From: JAHFTY01 sp964584785
Lineage (GTDB): Bacteria > Acidobacteriota > Terriglobia > 20CM-2-55-15
Assembly: GCA_964584785.1 (NCBI GenBank)
Contig: CAZPBY010000018.1
Span: 38,487-102,486 of the forward strand
DNA length: 64,000 nucleotides
Direction of reading: 5' to 3'
Shown here: piece after piece, positions 1 through 8,366 of the stretch
Position numbering within the stretch: the first letter of the stretch is position 1
Layout of the letters: each line of letters starts with the position of its first letter
Made by a program: the position numbers and the translations under genes
The notes under the pieces: generated by a model
Database searches by the model: none
What the model was told of the DNA's origin: nothing
Seen by the model: the letters and a program-made list of their open reading frames with translations, nothing else

Positions 1-720
1 GTCGGGCGTTGGATGGACTTCGATTAACAGGCCGTCCGCGCCAACCGCCGCCGCGGCGCGTGAGATCGGGGCGATGAGATCGCGCCGCCCCGTTCCGTGA
101 CTCGGATCGACGACGACCGGCAGGTGTGTGATCTGTTTCAAAAGCGCGACGGCATTCAGATCGATGGTATTTCGGGTTGCGGTTTCAAATGTGCGAATGC
201 CGCGTTCGCAGAGAATCACGCGCGAGTTTCCCTGCAGGACAATGTATTCGGCGGCCATCAACAGTTCGTCGACAGTCGCCGAAAGGCCTCGCTTCAGCAG
301 GACAGGTTTGTCAATCGCGCCCACCGCTTTGAGGAGAGCGAAGTTCTGCATGTTCCGAGCGCCGACCTGCAACACATCGGAATATCGAGCGACGAGTTGC
401 ACGTCTTCGGTGGACAGCGCTTCTGTGATCGTCGGCAAGCCCGCGAACCGGCCCGCTTCTGCGAGGAGCTGCAAGCCTTCCTCGCCCATTCCCTGAAACG
501 CATAGGGAGAAGTGCGGGGCTTGAACGCTCCTCCCCGTAAGATGCGCGCACCAGCGAAGGCAACGCCCGTAGAGGCTTGCATCATTTGGTCCGGCGATTC
601 GACGGCGCAAGGTCCGGCCGCAACAACGAATTCGTCGCCGCCGATTTCGCTATCGCCGATTCGTATACGGGTTCCGTTAGGGCATCGTGACCGGTCCACC
701 AGTTTGTATGAACTGCTCAT
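1..720 (-). CDS. aroF: 3-deoxy-7-phosphoheptulonate (DAHP) synthase, 3' end outside window
   Basis: First enzyme of the shikimate pathway, condensing phosphoenolpyruvate and erythrose 4-phosphate. The visible 240 residues carry the family signatures GPCAVES (about residue 37), GGAFKPRTSPYAFQG, the KRG loop, ILCERGIRTFE and VVVDPSHGTGRRD, so this is a type I-beta DAHP synthase barrel rather than KDO-8-P synthase. The reading frame is still open at base 1, so the C-terminus is missing. The ATG at 720-718 follows GGGAG directly, and the terminator hairpin lies just upstream of that ribosome site, so the gene is probably controlled by attenuation. Confidence 0.93.
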   Translation of the reverse strand, partial: MSSSYKLVDRSRCPNGTRIRIGDSEIGGDEFVVAAGPCAVESPDQMMQASTGVAFAGARILRGGAFKPRTSPYAFQGMGEEGLQLLAEAGRFAGLPTITEALSTEDVQLVARYSDVLQVGARNMQNFALLKAVGAIDKPVLLKRGLSATVDELLMAAEYIVLQGNSRVILCERGIRTFETATRNTIDLNAVALLKQITHLPVVVDPSHGTGRRDLIAPISRAAAAVGADGLLIEVHPTPD

Positions 721-738
721 AGGAGCTCCCAAAACGAA

Positions 739-774
739 AAAGGCCCGCTCCCCCTTTTCGGGGAGCGGGCCTTT
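739..774 (-). terminator. Attenuator terminator hairpin upstream of aroF
   Basis: A 15-bp GC-rich inverted repeat (bases 739-753 and 760-774) with a 6-nt loop is followed, on the minus strand, by a T-rich run and then immediately by the aroF ribosome site. An upstream hairpin (775-800, arms GTGGTC and GACCAC) separates it from the leader-peptide stop and could be the pause hairpin. The order leader peptide, pause hairpin, terminator, structural gene is that of amino-acid attenuators. Confidence 0.85.
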
Positions 775-799
775 GTGGTCCGCTTCGCGTTTTAGACCA

Positions 800-868
800 C
801 TACGCCCTTTCCCCGCCGGGGAAAAAGTAGAAGTAGAAGCTAAACGCAAAACCAATTCTTCGACTCAT
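800..868 (-). CDS. Phe/Tyr-rich attenuation leader peptide
   Basis: A 22-residue ORF runs from the ATG at 868-866 to the TAG at 802-800. Residues 7-16 read FAFSFYFYFF: six phenylalanines and two tyrosines in ten codons. It ends about 25 bases before the terminator of the aroF attenuator. GGCGG lies about 9 bases upstream of the ATG as a modest ribosome site. Such a run of regulatory codons is the hallmark of ribosome-mediated attenuation, as in pheA and pheST leaders, so scarcity of charged tRNA-Phe or tRNA-Tyr would stall the ribosome and allow aroF transcription. The regulatory role is inferred; the codon run and hairpin are seen directly. Confidence 0.85.
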   Translation of the reverse strand: MSRRIGFAFSFYFYFFPGGERA

Positions 869-882
869 GATAACGAGCCGCC

Positions 883-912
883 ATGATGCCTGTGGTCCGG
901 GTTGCGTGTCAA
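883..912 (-). promoter_or_regulatory. Candidate sigma-70 promoter for the leader peptide and aroF
   Basis: On the minus strand TTGACA (912-907, perfect -35) is followed after 18 bases by CATCAT (888-883, weak -10). It sits about 15 bases upstream of the leader-peptide ATG. The -10 match is poor, so the exact start is uncertain. Confidence 0.45.
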
Positions 913-978
913 GGCCATAGAACGGATCAGGCGGGAAGCGCGCACGCGACAGATGTCCCGATTTGACATAATTCAGGA

Positions 979-1854
979 ATGACGGCGCCTCTAATCGTCT
1001 GGCTCATTTTAACTGGGATTTGGGGATCGACGTGGCTCTTCATCAAGATCGGACTTCGCGATCTGCCGCCACTGAGTTTTGCGGGAATCCGTTTCATCGT
1101 TGCGGCGCTGATTCTCACGGTTGTTATCGTCATTCGCCGATTGCCGTTGCCGCGCAAGGCGAGTGACTGGGGATTCATCGCGCTGACCGGCTTTCTCTGT
1201 TTCACCATCAATTACGGTCTGCTGTTTTGGGGCGAGCAGCACATATCCTCCGGACTCGCCGCAGTGTTACAGGCAACGATCCCGCTCTTCGGACTGATCA
1301 TCGCGCATCGGCTGATTCCTGCCGAGCCCATGACGGCCAGGAAAGTTTTCGGCGTATCCCTCGGCCTCGCCGGAGTCGCAATTATTTTCTCGAACGAAAT
1401 GAAGTCCGAAGGAAGTCTTGCTTTGTGGGGAAGCGCGGCGATCGTGCTTGGCGCGTTTTCTGTCGCCTATTCGAATGTCCTTATCAAAGCGCGTGGTGTT
1501 CACTTCGATCCCGCTGTTCTGGCAGCGGGGCAGATGATCTTCGGACTGGTACCGCTGATCGTCGTGGGGTTCATTAAGGAAGGGAATCCCATGCACTTCC
1601 ATTGGACGAGACTCGCGTTGGTGTGCTTGTTTTATCTGGCGCTCGTCGGCTCGTCGTTGGCGTTCATCCTGTATTACTGGTTGGTGCGTCACATGGCCGT
1701 GACGAACACCATGCTGATCTCCCTGGTCACGCCGGTGCTGGCGGTGCTCCTTGGCATGGGCGCGATCGGCGAAAAGCTGAACTGGCGAATGGGAGTTGGC
1801 GGTGCAGGCATACTCGTCGGAATCGGAATGATCGTCCTCAAACGCGGCGAGTAG
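979..1854 (+). CDS. EamA/DMT family membrane transporter
   Basis: A 291-residue inner-membrane protein with about ten hydrophobic segments arranged as two EamA repeats. It begins IVWLILTGIWGSTWLFIKIG and has the typical GSTW and P-rich first-helix motifs of drug/metabolite exporters. Substrate cannot be assigned; relatives export amino acids or other metabolites. It is transcribed divergently from the aroF attenuator, with a shared 110-base intergenic region, and ends 3 bases from the converging ntrX-like gene. Length is normal for the family. Confidence 0.85.
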   Translation: MTAPLIVWLILTGIWGSTWLFIKIGLRDLPPLSFAGIRFIVAALILTVVIVIRRLPLPRKASDWGFIALTGFLCFTINYGLLFWGEQHISSGLAAVLQATIPLFGLIIAHRLIPAEPMTARKVFGVSLGLAGVAIIFSNEMKSEGSLALWGSAAIVLGAFSVAYSNVLIKARGVHFDPAVLAAGQMIFGLVPLIVVGFIKEGNPMHFHWTRLALVCLFYLALVGSSLAFILYYWLVRHMAVTNTMLISLVTPVLAVLLGMGAIGEKLNWRMGVGGAGILVGIGMIVLKRGE

Positions 1855-3189
1855 TTATTGTTTTTCGATCCCGTAGGCCTTCATCTTCCGGTAGAGATAG
1901 CTTCGCTCAAGTCCAAGAAGACGCGCGGTTTGAGAGATGTTCCAATTGTTCTCGTTCAGCTTCGACAGAATGAACTCCTTCTCGTACTGCGCTCGCGCCT
2001 CATGAAGGGTCGACGCCTTGATAAAGGTCAAGGTTCCGTTGGGAAGTGAGAGGTCGTCGACTTGAATGATTCGGTGCGGAACCATGATGACCAGTCTTTC
2101 GATTTCGTTGCGTAGCTCTCGAACGTTACCCGGCCAGGAATAATCCGTCATCAAGTCGAGCGCCTCGCTGCTGACGTCCTTCGGAGCGCGGCCGTGCTCT
2201 GCCGAAAACAGGCGCACGAAGTATCGGGCCAGGACCGGGATATCTTCGCGGCGCTCGCGAAGCGGCGGAACAAAGAAAGGAATCACGTTCACTCGGTAGA
2301 AGAGGTCTTCGCGAAAGCGGCCTGACGCGATTTCCGACGGAAGGTTCTTGTTCGTCGCGGCGATCACGCGAACGTCGACGCGGACCGGGCCCGGCGCGCC
2401 GATCGGTTGAAAGCTTTGTTCTTCGAGAGCCCGCAAAACCTTCGCCTGCGTCTTGAGAGACATGTCTCCAATTTCGTCGAGGAAGAGCGTGCCACCATCA
2501 GCGAGTTCAAACTTGCCCATCTTGTTATCGTTGGCACCGGTGAACGAACCTTTCGTGTGGCCGAAGAGTTCGCTTTCGATGAGTTCCTCCGGAATCGTGG
2601 CGCAGTTCACTTCAACGAAGCGTTCGTTGGATCGATGGCTTAAATAATGGATATTCCGGCAGACGAGCTCCTTGCCGGTCCCGCTTTCACCATAGATCAA
2701 GACGCGGCTGTTCGTCGGCGCGACGACGGCGATCTGCTTTCTCAGAGCCTTGACCGGAATGCTTTCGCCAACGATCTGAAATCGCTCTTCGATTTCGTGA
2801 CGCAGCATGTCGTTGGCCTGTTCCAGCCTTCGGTGCGACAGCGCGTTGCGCGCGGTGAGCAGCGTGTGTTCGAGCGACAGCGGCTTTTCGATGAAATCGT
2901 ATGCGCCGAGTTTCGTGGCGCTGACGGCGGTGGCGATGGTCGCGTGCCCGGAAATCATGATCACGCGCGTGGCCGGTGATTTTTCACGGACGTGCCGAAG
3001 GGTTTCCAGACCGTCAATCCCCGGGAGCCAGATATCCAGAAGGATGAGATCGTAAGACGTCTCGTCGACGCGCTTCAGGCATTCCTCGCCGCTGGCGACG
3101 GTGTCGGCGCTGAAGCCTTCATCATCGAATACACCCTTGAGCGAGTGTCTTATTCGAGGTTCGTCATCGACGATCAGGATTCTTGGCAT
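1855..3189 (-). CDS. ntrX: NtrX-type sigma-54-dependent response regulator
   Basis: 444 residues with a receiver domain (acidic pair D8/D9, phospho-acceptor D52, K102), an AAA+ domain (Walker A GESGTGKE at 167-174) and a C-terminal Fis-type helix-turn-helix ending LLGLERSYLYRKMKAYGI. The sigma-54 contact loop reads GSFTGA (214-219) instead of the usual GAFTGA; it should still bind sigma-54, as conservative loop variants exist, but this is inferred. The start overlaps the end of the upstream sensor kinase by 16 bases, so the two are co-translated. Likely targets are nitrogen or envelope genes, as for NtrYX elsewhere. Confidence 0.9.
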   Translation of the reverse strand: MPRILIVDDEPRIRHSLKGVFDDEGFSADTVASGEECLKRVDETSYDLILLDIWLPGIDGLETLRHVREKSPATRVIMISGHATIATAVSATKLGAYDFIEKPLSLEHTLLTARNALSHRRLEQANDMLRHEIEERFQIVGESIPVKALRKQIAVVAPTNSRVLIYGESGTGKELVCRNIHYLSHRSNERFVEVNCATIPEELIESELFGHTKGSFTGANDNKMGKFELADGGTLFLDEIGDMSLKTQAKVLRALEEQSFQPIGAPGPVRVDVRVIAATNKNLPSEIASGRFREDLFYRVNVIPFFVPPLRERREDIPVLARYFVRLFSAEHGRAPKDVSSEALDLMTDYSWPGNVRELRNEIERLVIMVPHRIIQVDDLSLPNGTLTFIKASTLHEARAQYEKEFILSKLNENNWNISQTARLLGLERSYLYRKMKAYGIEKQ

Positions 3190-5249
3190 ACCGGCAATTC
3201 GATTATGAAGCGTGTGCCTTTGGGTGAATTCGGCTCGACGCCGATGTAGCCGCCGTGATCCGCAACAATGCGGCTGGATATGGCGAGGCCGAGGCCCGTG
3301 CCGTTCTTGCGCGTCGAAAAGTATGGTGTAAAGAGGCGTTCACGATCGTCCGCGGCGATGCCGCGGCCCGTATCCGCAATCGTAAGCCGCGCCATGGTGT
3401 TGGCGCGCGCCAGTTCGCAGCTGATCTTCAGCTCCTGAGTTTGTTCGAGTGAAAGCGCTTCGAGAGCATTGTCGATGACGTTCACGAGGACGCGTTTCAT
3501 CTGGAGCGGATCCATGAGGACGGGCGGCAGGTCGTCCGGTACGTTCAGACTGACGTGCGCGCCATTCAGGCGATCTTCATAAAGCGCAAGCGTGCGATCA
3601 ACGAGTTCCTTCATGCTGTTCGGCACGCGGGACACCGCGGGCAGGCGCGCGAAACGGACGAACTCATCGACCAGGTGTTTGAGGCTGGAGACTTCCTCGA
3701 TGATGCCTTCAACGCACTCCTCGATGACAGTGGTCACTTTTGGCGATGCCGCCGGTAGCCGTGAGACGTTGCGTGCTATGCGTTCGGCGGAAAGTTGAAT
3801 CGGCGTTAGAGGATTCTTGATTTCGTGCGCCAGCCGCCGAGCAACTTCGCGCCAGGCGTTTGCTTTCTGCGCCCGGACGACCTCCGTCAGGTCTTCGACG
3901 ACAAGAACGAAACCGCCTGTCATCAGGCGGCTCGCTGTAACCGTGCTGTGCGCCGGCCGGCCCGGACCGATGAACGCGATGTCCCGTGCCTCGGTTCCCG
4001 ACTGTGTGCGCGCGGCCTGCAGCAGATCCAGTACGGATTGCAAATCCTGGCCGGTGAATATCTGATCGAGACGTGTCGCCCCCTCGCTTGAAAACATGTT
4101 GTGCGCCGCACGATTCATCGTGTTCACGCTCAGGTCCGTGTCAAACGAGATCACACCGGTGGGGATGCTTTCTAGAATGATTTCCGTGTAGCGCCGCCGT
4201 GCTTCCAGCTCTTCGGTAGTGAATTTCAGCCCACCCGCCATGTCATTAAACAATTTGACCAGCATGCCCAACTCGTCGTCCGCCTGAATATCGACGCGGT
4301 GATCCAGGTTGCCGTCACTGATCTCCCGGGTTGCGACCGACAAGGCTTCGATGGGCACGGTGATGCGTTTGGATAGATTCAAAGCAATCCACACCGCCGC
4401 AAACAGCGCAAGAACGGTCATCAGCGCCAGCGTCAGCACGGTGTGATCCCGCCACGATTTCCTGCTTTCATTCAGGAGCAGATACTTTTCGTGTTCGCTG
4501 GAAATCTGTGTCATCAGCTCCAGAATCCGTTGAGGTGTGGCGAACAGTGCAGCAAGAATCTGCGCTCCGTGGGATGTTTGAATGCGCCGTGCGCCGATCC
4601 AGTAGGGATCGGCCTGTATGATGACCTCGGGATTCTTTCCAAGCGCAACGAGAATCCCTTTCCTCATGGCGTCCGTTACTTCGATGTCCGCGGACGAACG
4701 AACAATCCGACCGTCCTCCGAGAGGACGAGCAGCGCTTTAACCGACAGCGTGCGGCGCGCCGACTCCAGATCTTCGGGCAGGTTCTGGCCCAGGTAATCC
4801 AGGATGCCTCGCGCCATCATTTCGTGCTCGTGGCGCCACTCCTGGCCGATTTCGCCTGTAGCGCTGAAGATGCTGTCGACCGGCCGGCTGAACCATTTGT
4901 CGATGCTCCGGTTCACAAGCCCAAAACCAAACATGAACAGAAGAACCGCAGGAACGAGGGTCAGAGAAAGAAGCGTCGCGACCACGCGGGTCTTGAATTT
5001 CGAGCCGGGTTTCTGCTGCTTTCGTTCGGTCCAGACCTTATAAAGAGTCCGAGCGAGGATGAATCCAAAAACAACGAGAGTCAGGAAGATCAGTGTCGAT
5101 AAGGCATAAAGGAGGACGACCTGTCCCGGTGGGGAGTCGTCCACGAAGGGGTTCAGGTCAAACGCCGCCTGAACAAACACAAGGACAGCGAGCAGCAGGA
5201 GGACGACGCCCGCGATGTAAAGTCTCGTGTTCCTTGACTTCAGCTTCAT
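3174..5249 (-). CDS. ntrY: NtrY-type sensor histidine kinase
   Basis: 691-residue membrane kinase. Hydrophobic segments lie near residues 11-30, 45-68, 88-112 and 270-291, leaving an extracytoplasmic region of about 155 residues between the third and fourth. A HAMP domain (about 292-345), PAS domain (about 352-460), HisKA (RRLAHEIKNPLTP, H475) and HATPase with DTGRGI and GTGLGLAI follow. This architecture matches NtrY. It forms a pair with the overlapping downstream ntrX-like regulator and is divergent from pilB. Confidence 0.9.
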   Translation of the reverse strand: MKLKSRNTRLYIAGVVLLLLAVLVFVQAAFDLNPFVDDSPPGQVVLLYALSTLIFLTLVVFGFILARTLYKVWTERKQQKPGSKFKTRVVATLLSLTLVPAVLLFMFGFGLVNRSIDKWFSRPVDSIFSATGEIGQEWRHEHEMMARGILDYLGQNLPEDLESARRTLSVKALLVLSEDGRIVRSSADIEVTDAMRKGILVALGKNPEVIIQADPYWIGARRIQTSHGAQILAALFATPQRILELMTQISSEHEKYLLLNESRKSWRDHTVLTLALMTVLALFAAVWIALNLSKRITVPIEALSVATREISDGNLDHRVDIQADDELGMLVKLFNDMAGGLKFTTEELEARRRYTEIILESIPTGVISFDTDLSVNTMNRAAHNMFSSEGATRLDQIFTGQDLQSVLDLLQAARTQSGTEARDIAFIGPGRPAHSTVTASRLMTGGFVLVVEDLTEVVRAQKANAWREVARRLAHEIKNPLTPIQLSAERIARNVSRLPAASPKVTTVIEECVEGIIEEVSSLKHLVDEFVRFARLPAVSRVPNSMKELVDRTLALYEDRLNGAHVSLNVPDDLPPVLMDPLQMKRVLVNVIDNALEALSLEQTQELKISCELARANTMARLTIADTGRGIAADDRERLFTPYFSTRKNGTGLGLAISSRIVADHGGYIGVEPNSPKGTRFIIELPVCQES

Positions 5250-5314
5250 GCCTGTGTGCTAGAGTCGGTTGACTGGCGGGAATAAGCCGTATACCGCAGT
5301 CTCAGTCCTTTCTT

Positions 5315-7051
5315 ATGTCTAAACCCAACGTAGTTACGTCCCGGCTCGGGGAACTTCTCATCAACGAAAACCACATCACCCGCGATCAGCTGAACGAAGC
5401 TCTCGCTTATCAACGCGCGAACGGCGGGCGTCTGGGCAGTTGCCTCGTCAAGTTGAAGTTCGTTTCCGAAGAGAATTTGACATCGGTTCTCTCACGCCAA
5501 TACGGTGTTGCATCCATCAATCTAGCCTATTTCGAGCCCGACGCCGAAGTTATCAAGATTATTCCGCGCGAAATCGCTCTGAAATATCAGGTTGTTCCGT
5601 TGAGCCGCGAGGGTTCGACGCTGCAGATCGCTGTGAGCGATCCCAACAACGTGGTCCTTCTCGACGAACTGAAGTTCGTCACAGGTTTAACGATCGAGCC
5701 GCTGGTGGCGTCGGAGACACAGCTGCGGGAAGCGATCGAAAGGTTCTACGAGTCGGCGCAGGAGCTCGAGCTGAAACGCGTCTTTCAAAACCTGGGTGTG
5801 ACGCCCGATTCGAATCTCGAACTCGTGGACGTCGATGAACAAGAGGTGGACGTCGCGTCGCTCGAGCGCGAATCCGAAGAGGCGCCGATTGTTCGGCTGG
5901 TGAACCTCATTCTCGTCGATTCGGTGAAAAGAGGAGCCAGCGACATCCATATCGAGCCGTACGAACGCGAACTGCGCGTGCGATTCCGCGTGGACGGCGT
6001 TTTGCAGACCGTCATGAATCCGCCGCTGAAACTGCGCGAGGCGCTGACGTCCCGCATCAAAATCATGTCGAGGCTCGACATCTCCGAAAAGCGCCTGCCT
6101 CAGGACGGCCGCATCAAACTCCGGATAAAACTTGGCGGAAAGTCGAAGGAACTCGACTTTCGCGTCTCCGCGTTGCCCACCTTGTTCGGAGAGAAAGTCG
6201 TTCTGCGATTGCTCGACAAAGAAAACCTGCGGTTCGACATGGCGAAGCTCGGTTTCGAGGCTCCATCGCTGGAGAAGTTTGCGAGGGCGATCACGAGGCC
6301 CTTCGGCATGGTGCTTGTGACTGGACCGACTGGAAGCGGTAAGACGAACACGCTGTATTCGGCGATCGCGCAGATCAACAAACCCGACATCAATATCATG
6401 ACCGCCGAGGATCCCGTCGAATTCAACCTTCCGGGAATCAATCAGGTCAACATGCGCGACCAGATTGGCCTGAATTTCGCGGCAGCACTGCGATCCTTTC
6501 TGCGTCAGGATCCGAACATCATACTGGTGGGTGAGATCCGCGACTTTGAGACTGCCGAGATCGCCATCAAGGCCGCGCTGACGGGGCATATGGTGCTCAG
6601 CACGCTCCACACGAATGACGCGCCGGGAACCGTGTCGCGATTGATGAACATGGGAATCGAGCCGTTCCTTGTCGCCACCGCAGTCAACCTGATCTGCGCC
6701 CAGCGGCTGATCCGTCGAATCTGCAAAGGCTGCAAGCAGGAACTGAAGGTGCCGCAGCAGACTTTGATCGACATCGGTTTCACTCCGGAGGAGGCGGAAA
6801 AGGCCGTCGTTTACAAGGGCGCCGGTTGCCCTGTTTGCAACAACTCCGGCTACAAAGGCCGCGTCGGTCTCTTCGAGGTTCTGGAAATGACCGACGAAAT
6901 GCGCGACGCCGTGATGGTGGGTTCGACGGCCATTGAGCTCAAACGCCAGGCGGTTGGCTACGGCATGATCAGTTTGCGCCGCAGTGGACTGACCAAAGTT
7001 ATGGACGGAGTCACGACGATCGAAGAGGTTTTGCGGGAAACCGTCCTGTAA
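5315..7051 (+). CDS. pilB: Type IV pilus assembly ATPase PilB
   Basis: 578 residues, normal for PilB/GspE. The N-terminal MshEN-type domain begins LGELLINENHITRDQL. The C-terminal ATPase has Walker A GPTGSGKT (about 336-343), Asp and His boxes (MTAEDPVEFNLPGINQV, STLHTNDAPGT) and a tetracysteine zinc site (C470, C473, C505, C508). It drives pilin polymerisation at the inner membrane. It is followed by pilC and the pilSR regulators, which favours pilus assembly over type II secretion, although no pilA, pilT or pilM-Q is in the window. Confidence 0.92.
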   Translation: MSKPNVVTSRLGELLINENHITRDQLNEALAYQRANGGRLGSCLVKLKFVSEENLTSVLSRQYGVASINLAYFEPDAEVIKIIPREIALKYQVVPLSREGSTLQIAVSDPNNVVLLDELKFVTGLTIEPLVASETQLREAIERFYESAQELELKRVFQNLGVTPDSNLELVDVDEQEVDVASLERESEEAPIVRLVNLILVDSVKRGASDIHIEPYERELRVRFRVDGVLQTVMNPPLKLREALTSRIKIMSRLDISEKRLPQDGRIKLRIKLGGKSKELDFRVSALPTLFGEKVVLRLLDKENLRFDMAKLGFEAPSLEKFARAITRPFGMVLVTGPTGSGKTNTLYSAIAQINKPDINIMTAEDPVEFNLPGINQVNMRDQIGLNFAAALRSFLRQDPNIILVGEIRDFETAEIAIKAALTGHMVLSTLHTNDAPGTVSRLMNMGIEPFLVATAVNLICAQRLIRRICKGCKQELKVPQQTLIDIGFTPEEAEKAVVYKGAGCPVCNNSGYKGRVGLFEVLEMTDEMRDAVMVGSTAIELKRQAVGYGMISLRRSGLTKVMDGVTTIEEVLRETVL

Positions 7052-7097
7052 TTTAGATTTGCCAATTTCAGGACCCGGTACAAAAATACTATTGCCT

Positions 7098-8321
7098 ATG
7101 CCGAATTTTAGTTTCAAAGGAAGAACCCGTTCGGGTGAAATCGTTTCGGGCGAGCGCCTGGCCGACAGCCGTCAGGCCCTTGCGCTTGCCCTCCGGCGCG
7201 AACAGATCGCGCTGATGGATGCCGAGGAAAAGAAAGGTGTTGATCTTGTAGATCGCCTGAAAAAGATGGAGCTCGGTGGGAACCCCACGGCGAAAGACAT
7301 CGCGGTTTTCACCCGTCAGTTCTCCGTGATGATCGATTCAGGCGTTCCGCTCGTCCAGTGCCTCGAGATCCTTGCAGAGACCCAGGACAATAAAAAATTC
7401 GCCGCGACGATCAACGCCGTGCGCAAGGAAGTCGAACAGGGCACCAGCCTGGCCGCGTCGATGAAGATGCACCCGAAAACGTTCGACGACCTGTACACGA
7501 ACATGGTTGCTGCAGGTGAAGCAGGCGGTATTCTGGACACCATCTTCCAACGCTTGTCGGTGTACATCGAAAAAGCCGTCAAGCTGAAACGAGCGGTGCA
7601 GTCCGCCATGGTGTATCCTGCAGCCGTCGTCATCATCGCCGCCAGCGTGATCTCCCTTATCCTGTGGAAGGTCGTGCCGGCATTCACAGAATTGTTCAAC
7701 AGCATGAACGTGACGTTGCCGCTGCCGACGCGCATCGTCATCTTTTCGAGTCAGTTCGTGGGAGGCTACGGCCTGTTCATCATTGTGGGCCTCGGCATTT
7801 TTATCGCGGTGTTCCGTTCGTGGTACGTCACACCGAAAGGCCGGTACGCCGTGGACGGGACGATATTGAAGCTGCCCATTTTCGGACCCCTGATGCGAAA
7901 GATCGCGGTCGCGCGTTTCACGCGCACAATGGCGACACTGATCGCCAGCGGCGTGCCGATTCTGGACTGCCTGGATATTACGGCTCACACGTCGGGCAAC
8001 GCGATCGTCGAAGAAGCCATTCTCAATGTAAAGAAGGCCATTGAAGAAGGCCGAACCATTGTCGATCCTTTGAAAGCATCGGGCGTGTTTCCGAACATGG
8101 TGGTTTCGATGGTCGGCGTCGGCGAACAGGCGGGCGCTCTGGAAACAATGTTGACGAAAATCGCCGACTTCTACGAAGAGGAAGTCGACGCGGCGGTGGG
8201 CGATTTGATGACGGCGATGGAACCGGCGATGATCGTGGTTCTCGGCGTCATCGTGGGCGGCATCGTCATTTCGATGTACCTGCCCATCTTCGCGTTGGTC
8301 GGTCAGTTGAGCAGCAAATAA
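7098..8321 (+). CDS. pilC: Type IV pilus inner-membrane platform protein PilC
   Basis: 407 residues with duplicated T2SSF domains, each opening with the family pattern (FTRQFSVMIDSGVPLVQCLEIL and FTRTMATLIASGVPILDCLDI), and hydrophobic segments near 175-200, 225-250 and at the C-terminus. It anchors the PilB motor. I chose the ATG at 7098, where homology to other PilC proteins starts (MPNFSFKGRT); an upstream in-frame ATG at 7059 would add 13 unconserved residues. It lies 46 bases after pilB and is surely in the same operon. Confidence 0.92.
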   Translation: MPNFSFKGRTRSGEIVSGERLADSRQALALALRREQIALMDAEEKKGVDLVDRLKKMELGGNPTAKDIAVFTRQFSVMIDSGVPLVQCLEILAETQDNKKFAATINAVRKEVEQGTSLAASMKMHPKTFDDLYTNMVAAGEAGGILDTIFQRLSVYIEKAVKLKRAVQSAMVYPAAVVIIAASVISLILWKVVPAFTELFNSMNVTLPLPTRIVIFSSQFVGGYGLFIIVGLGIFIAVFRSWYVTPKGRYAVDGTILKLPIFGPLMRKIAVARFTRTMATLIASGVPILDCLDITAHTSGNAIVEEAILNVKKAIEEGRTIVDPLKASGVFPNMVVSMVGVGEQAGALETMLTKIADFYEEEVDAAVGDLMTAMEPAMIVVLGVIVGGIVISMYLPIFALVGQLSSK

Positions 8322-8325
8322 GCGG

Positions 8326-8348
8326 ACACCGGCATCCAGCGCCGGTGT
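8326..8348 (+). other. Intercistronic hairpin between pilC and pilS
   Basis: Perfect 8-bp inverted repeat ACACCGGC / GCCGGTGT with a 7-base loop, placed 5 bases after the pilC stop. No T-run follows, so it is more likely an mRNA-stability or partial-termination hairpin separating structural pilus genes from pilSR than a strong terminator. Confidence 0.45.
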
Positions 8349-8366
8349 ACGGCTCTTCTCAACAAC

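Noticed and set aside
5250..5314. Sigma-70 promoter TTGACT...TATACC upstream of pilB
   Set aside because: Spacing is only 15 bases, so the match is not good enough to call.
5687..7117. 476-residue ORF antisense to pilB
   Set aside because: It is the reverse-frame shadow of pilB; composition is Arg/His/Asp-rich with no domain, and pilB is complete and convincing.
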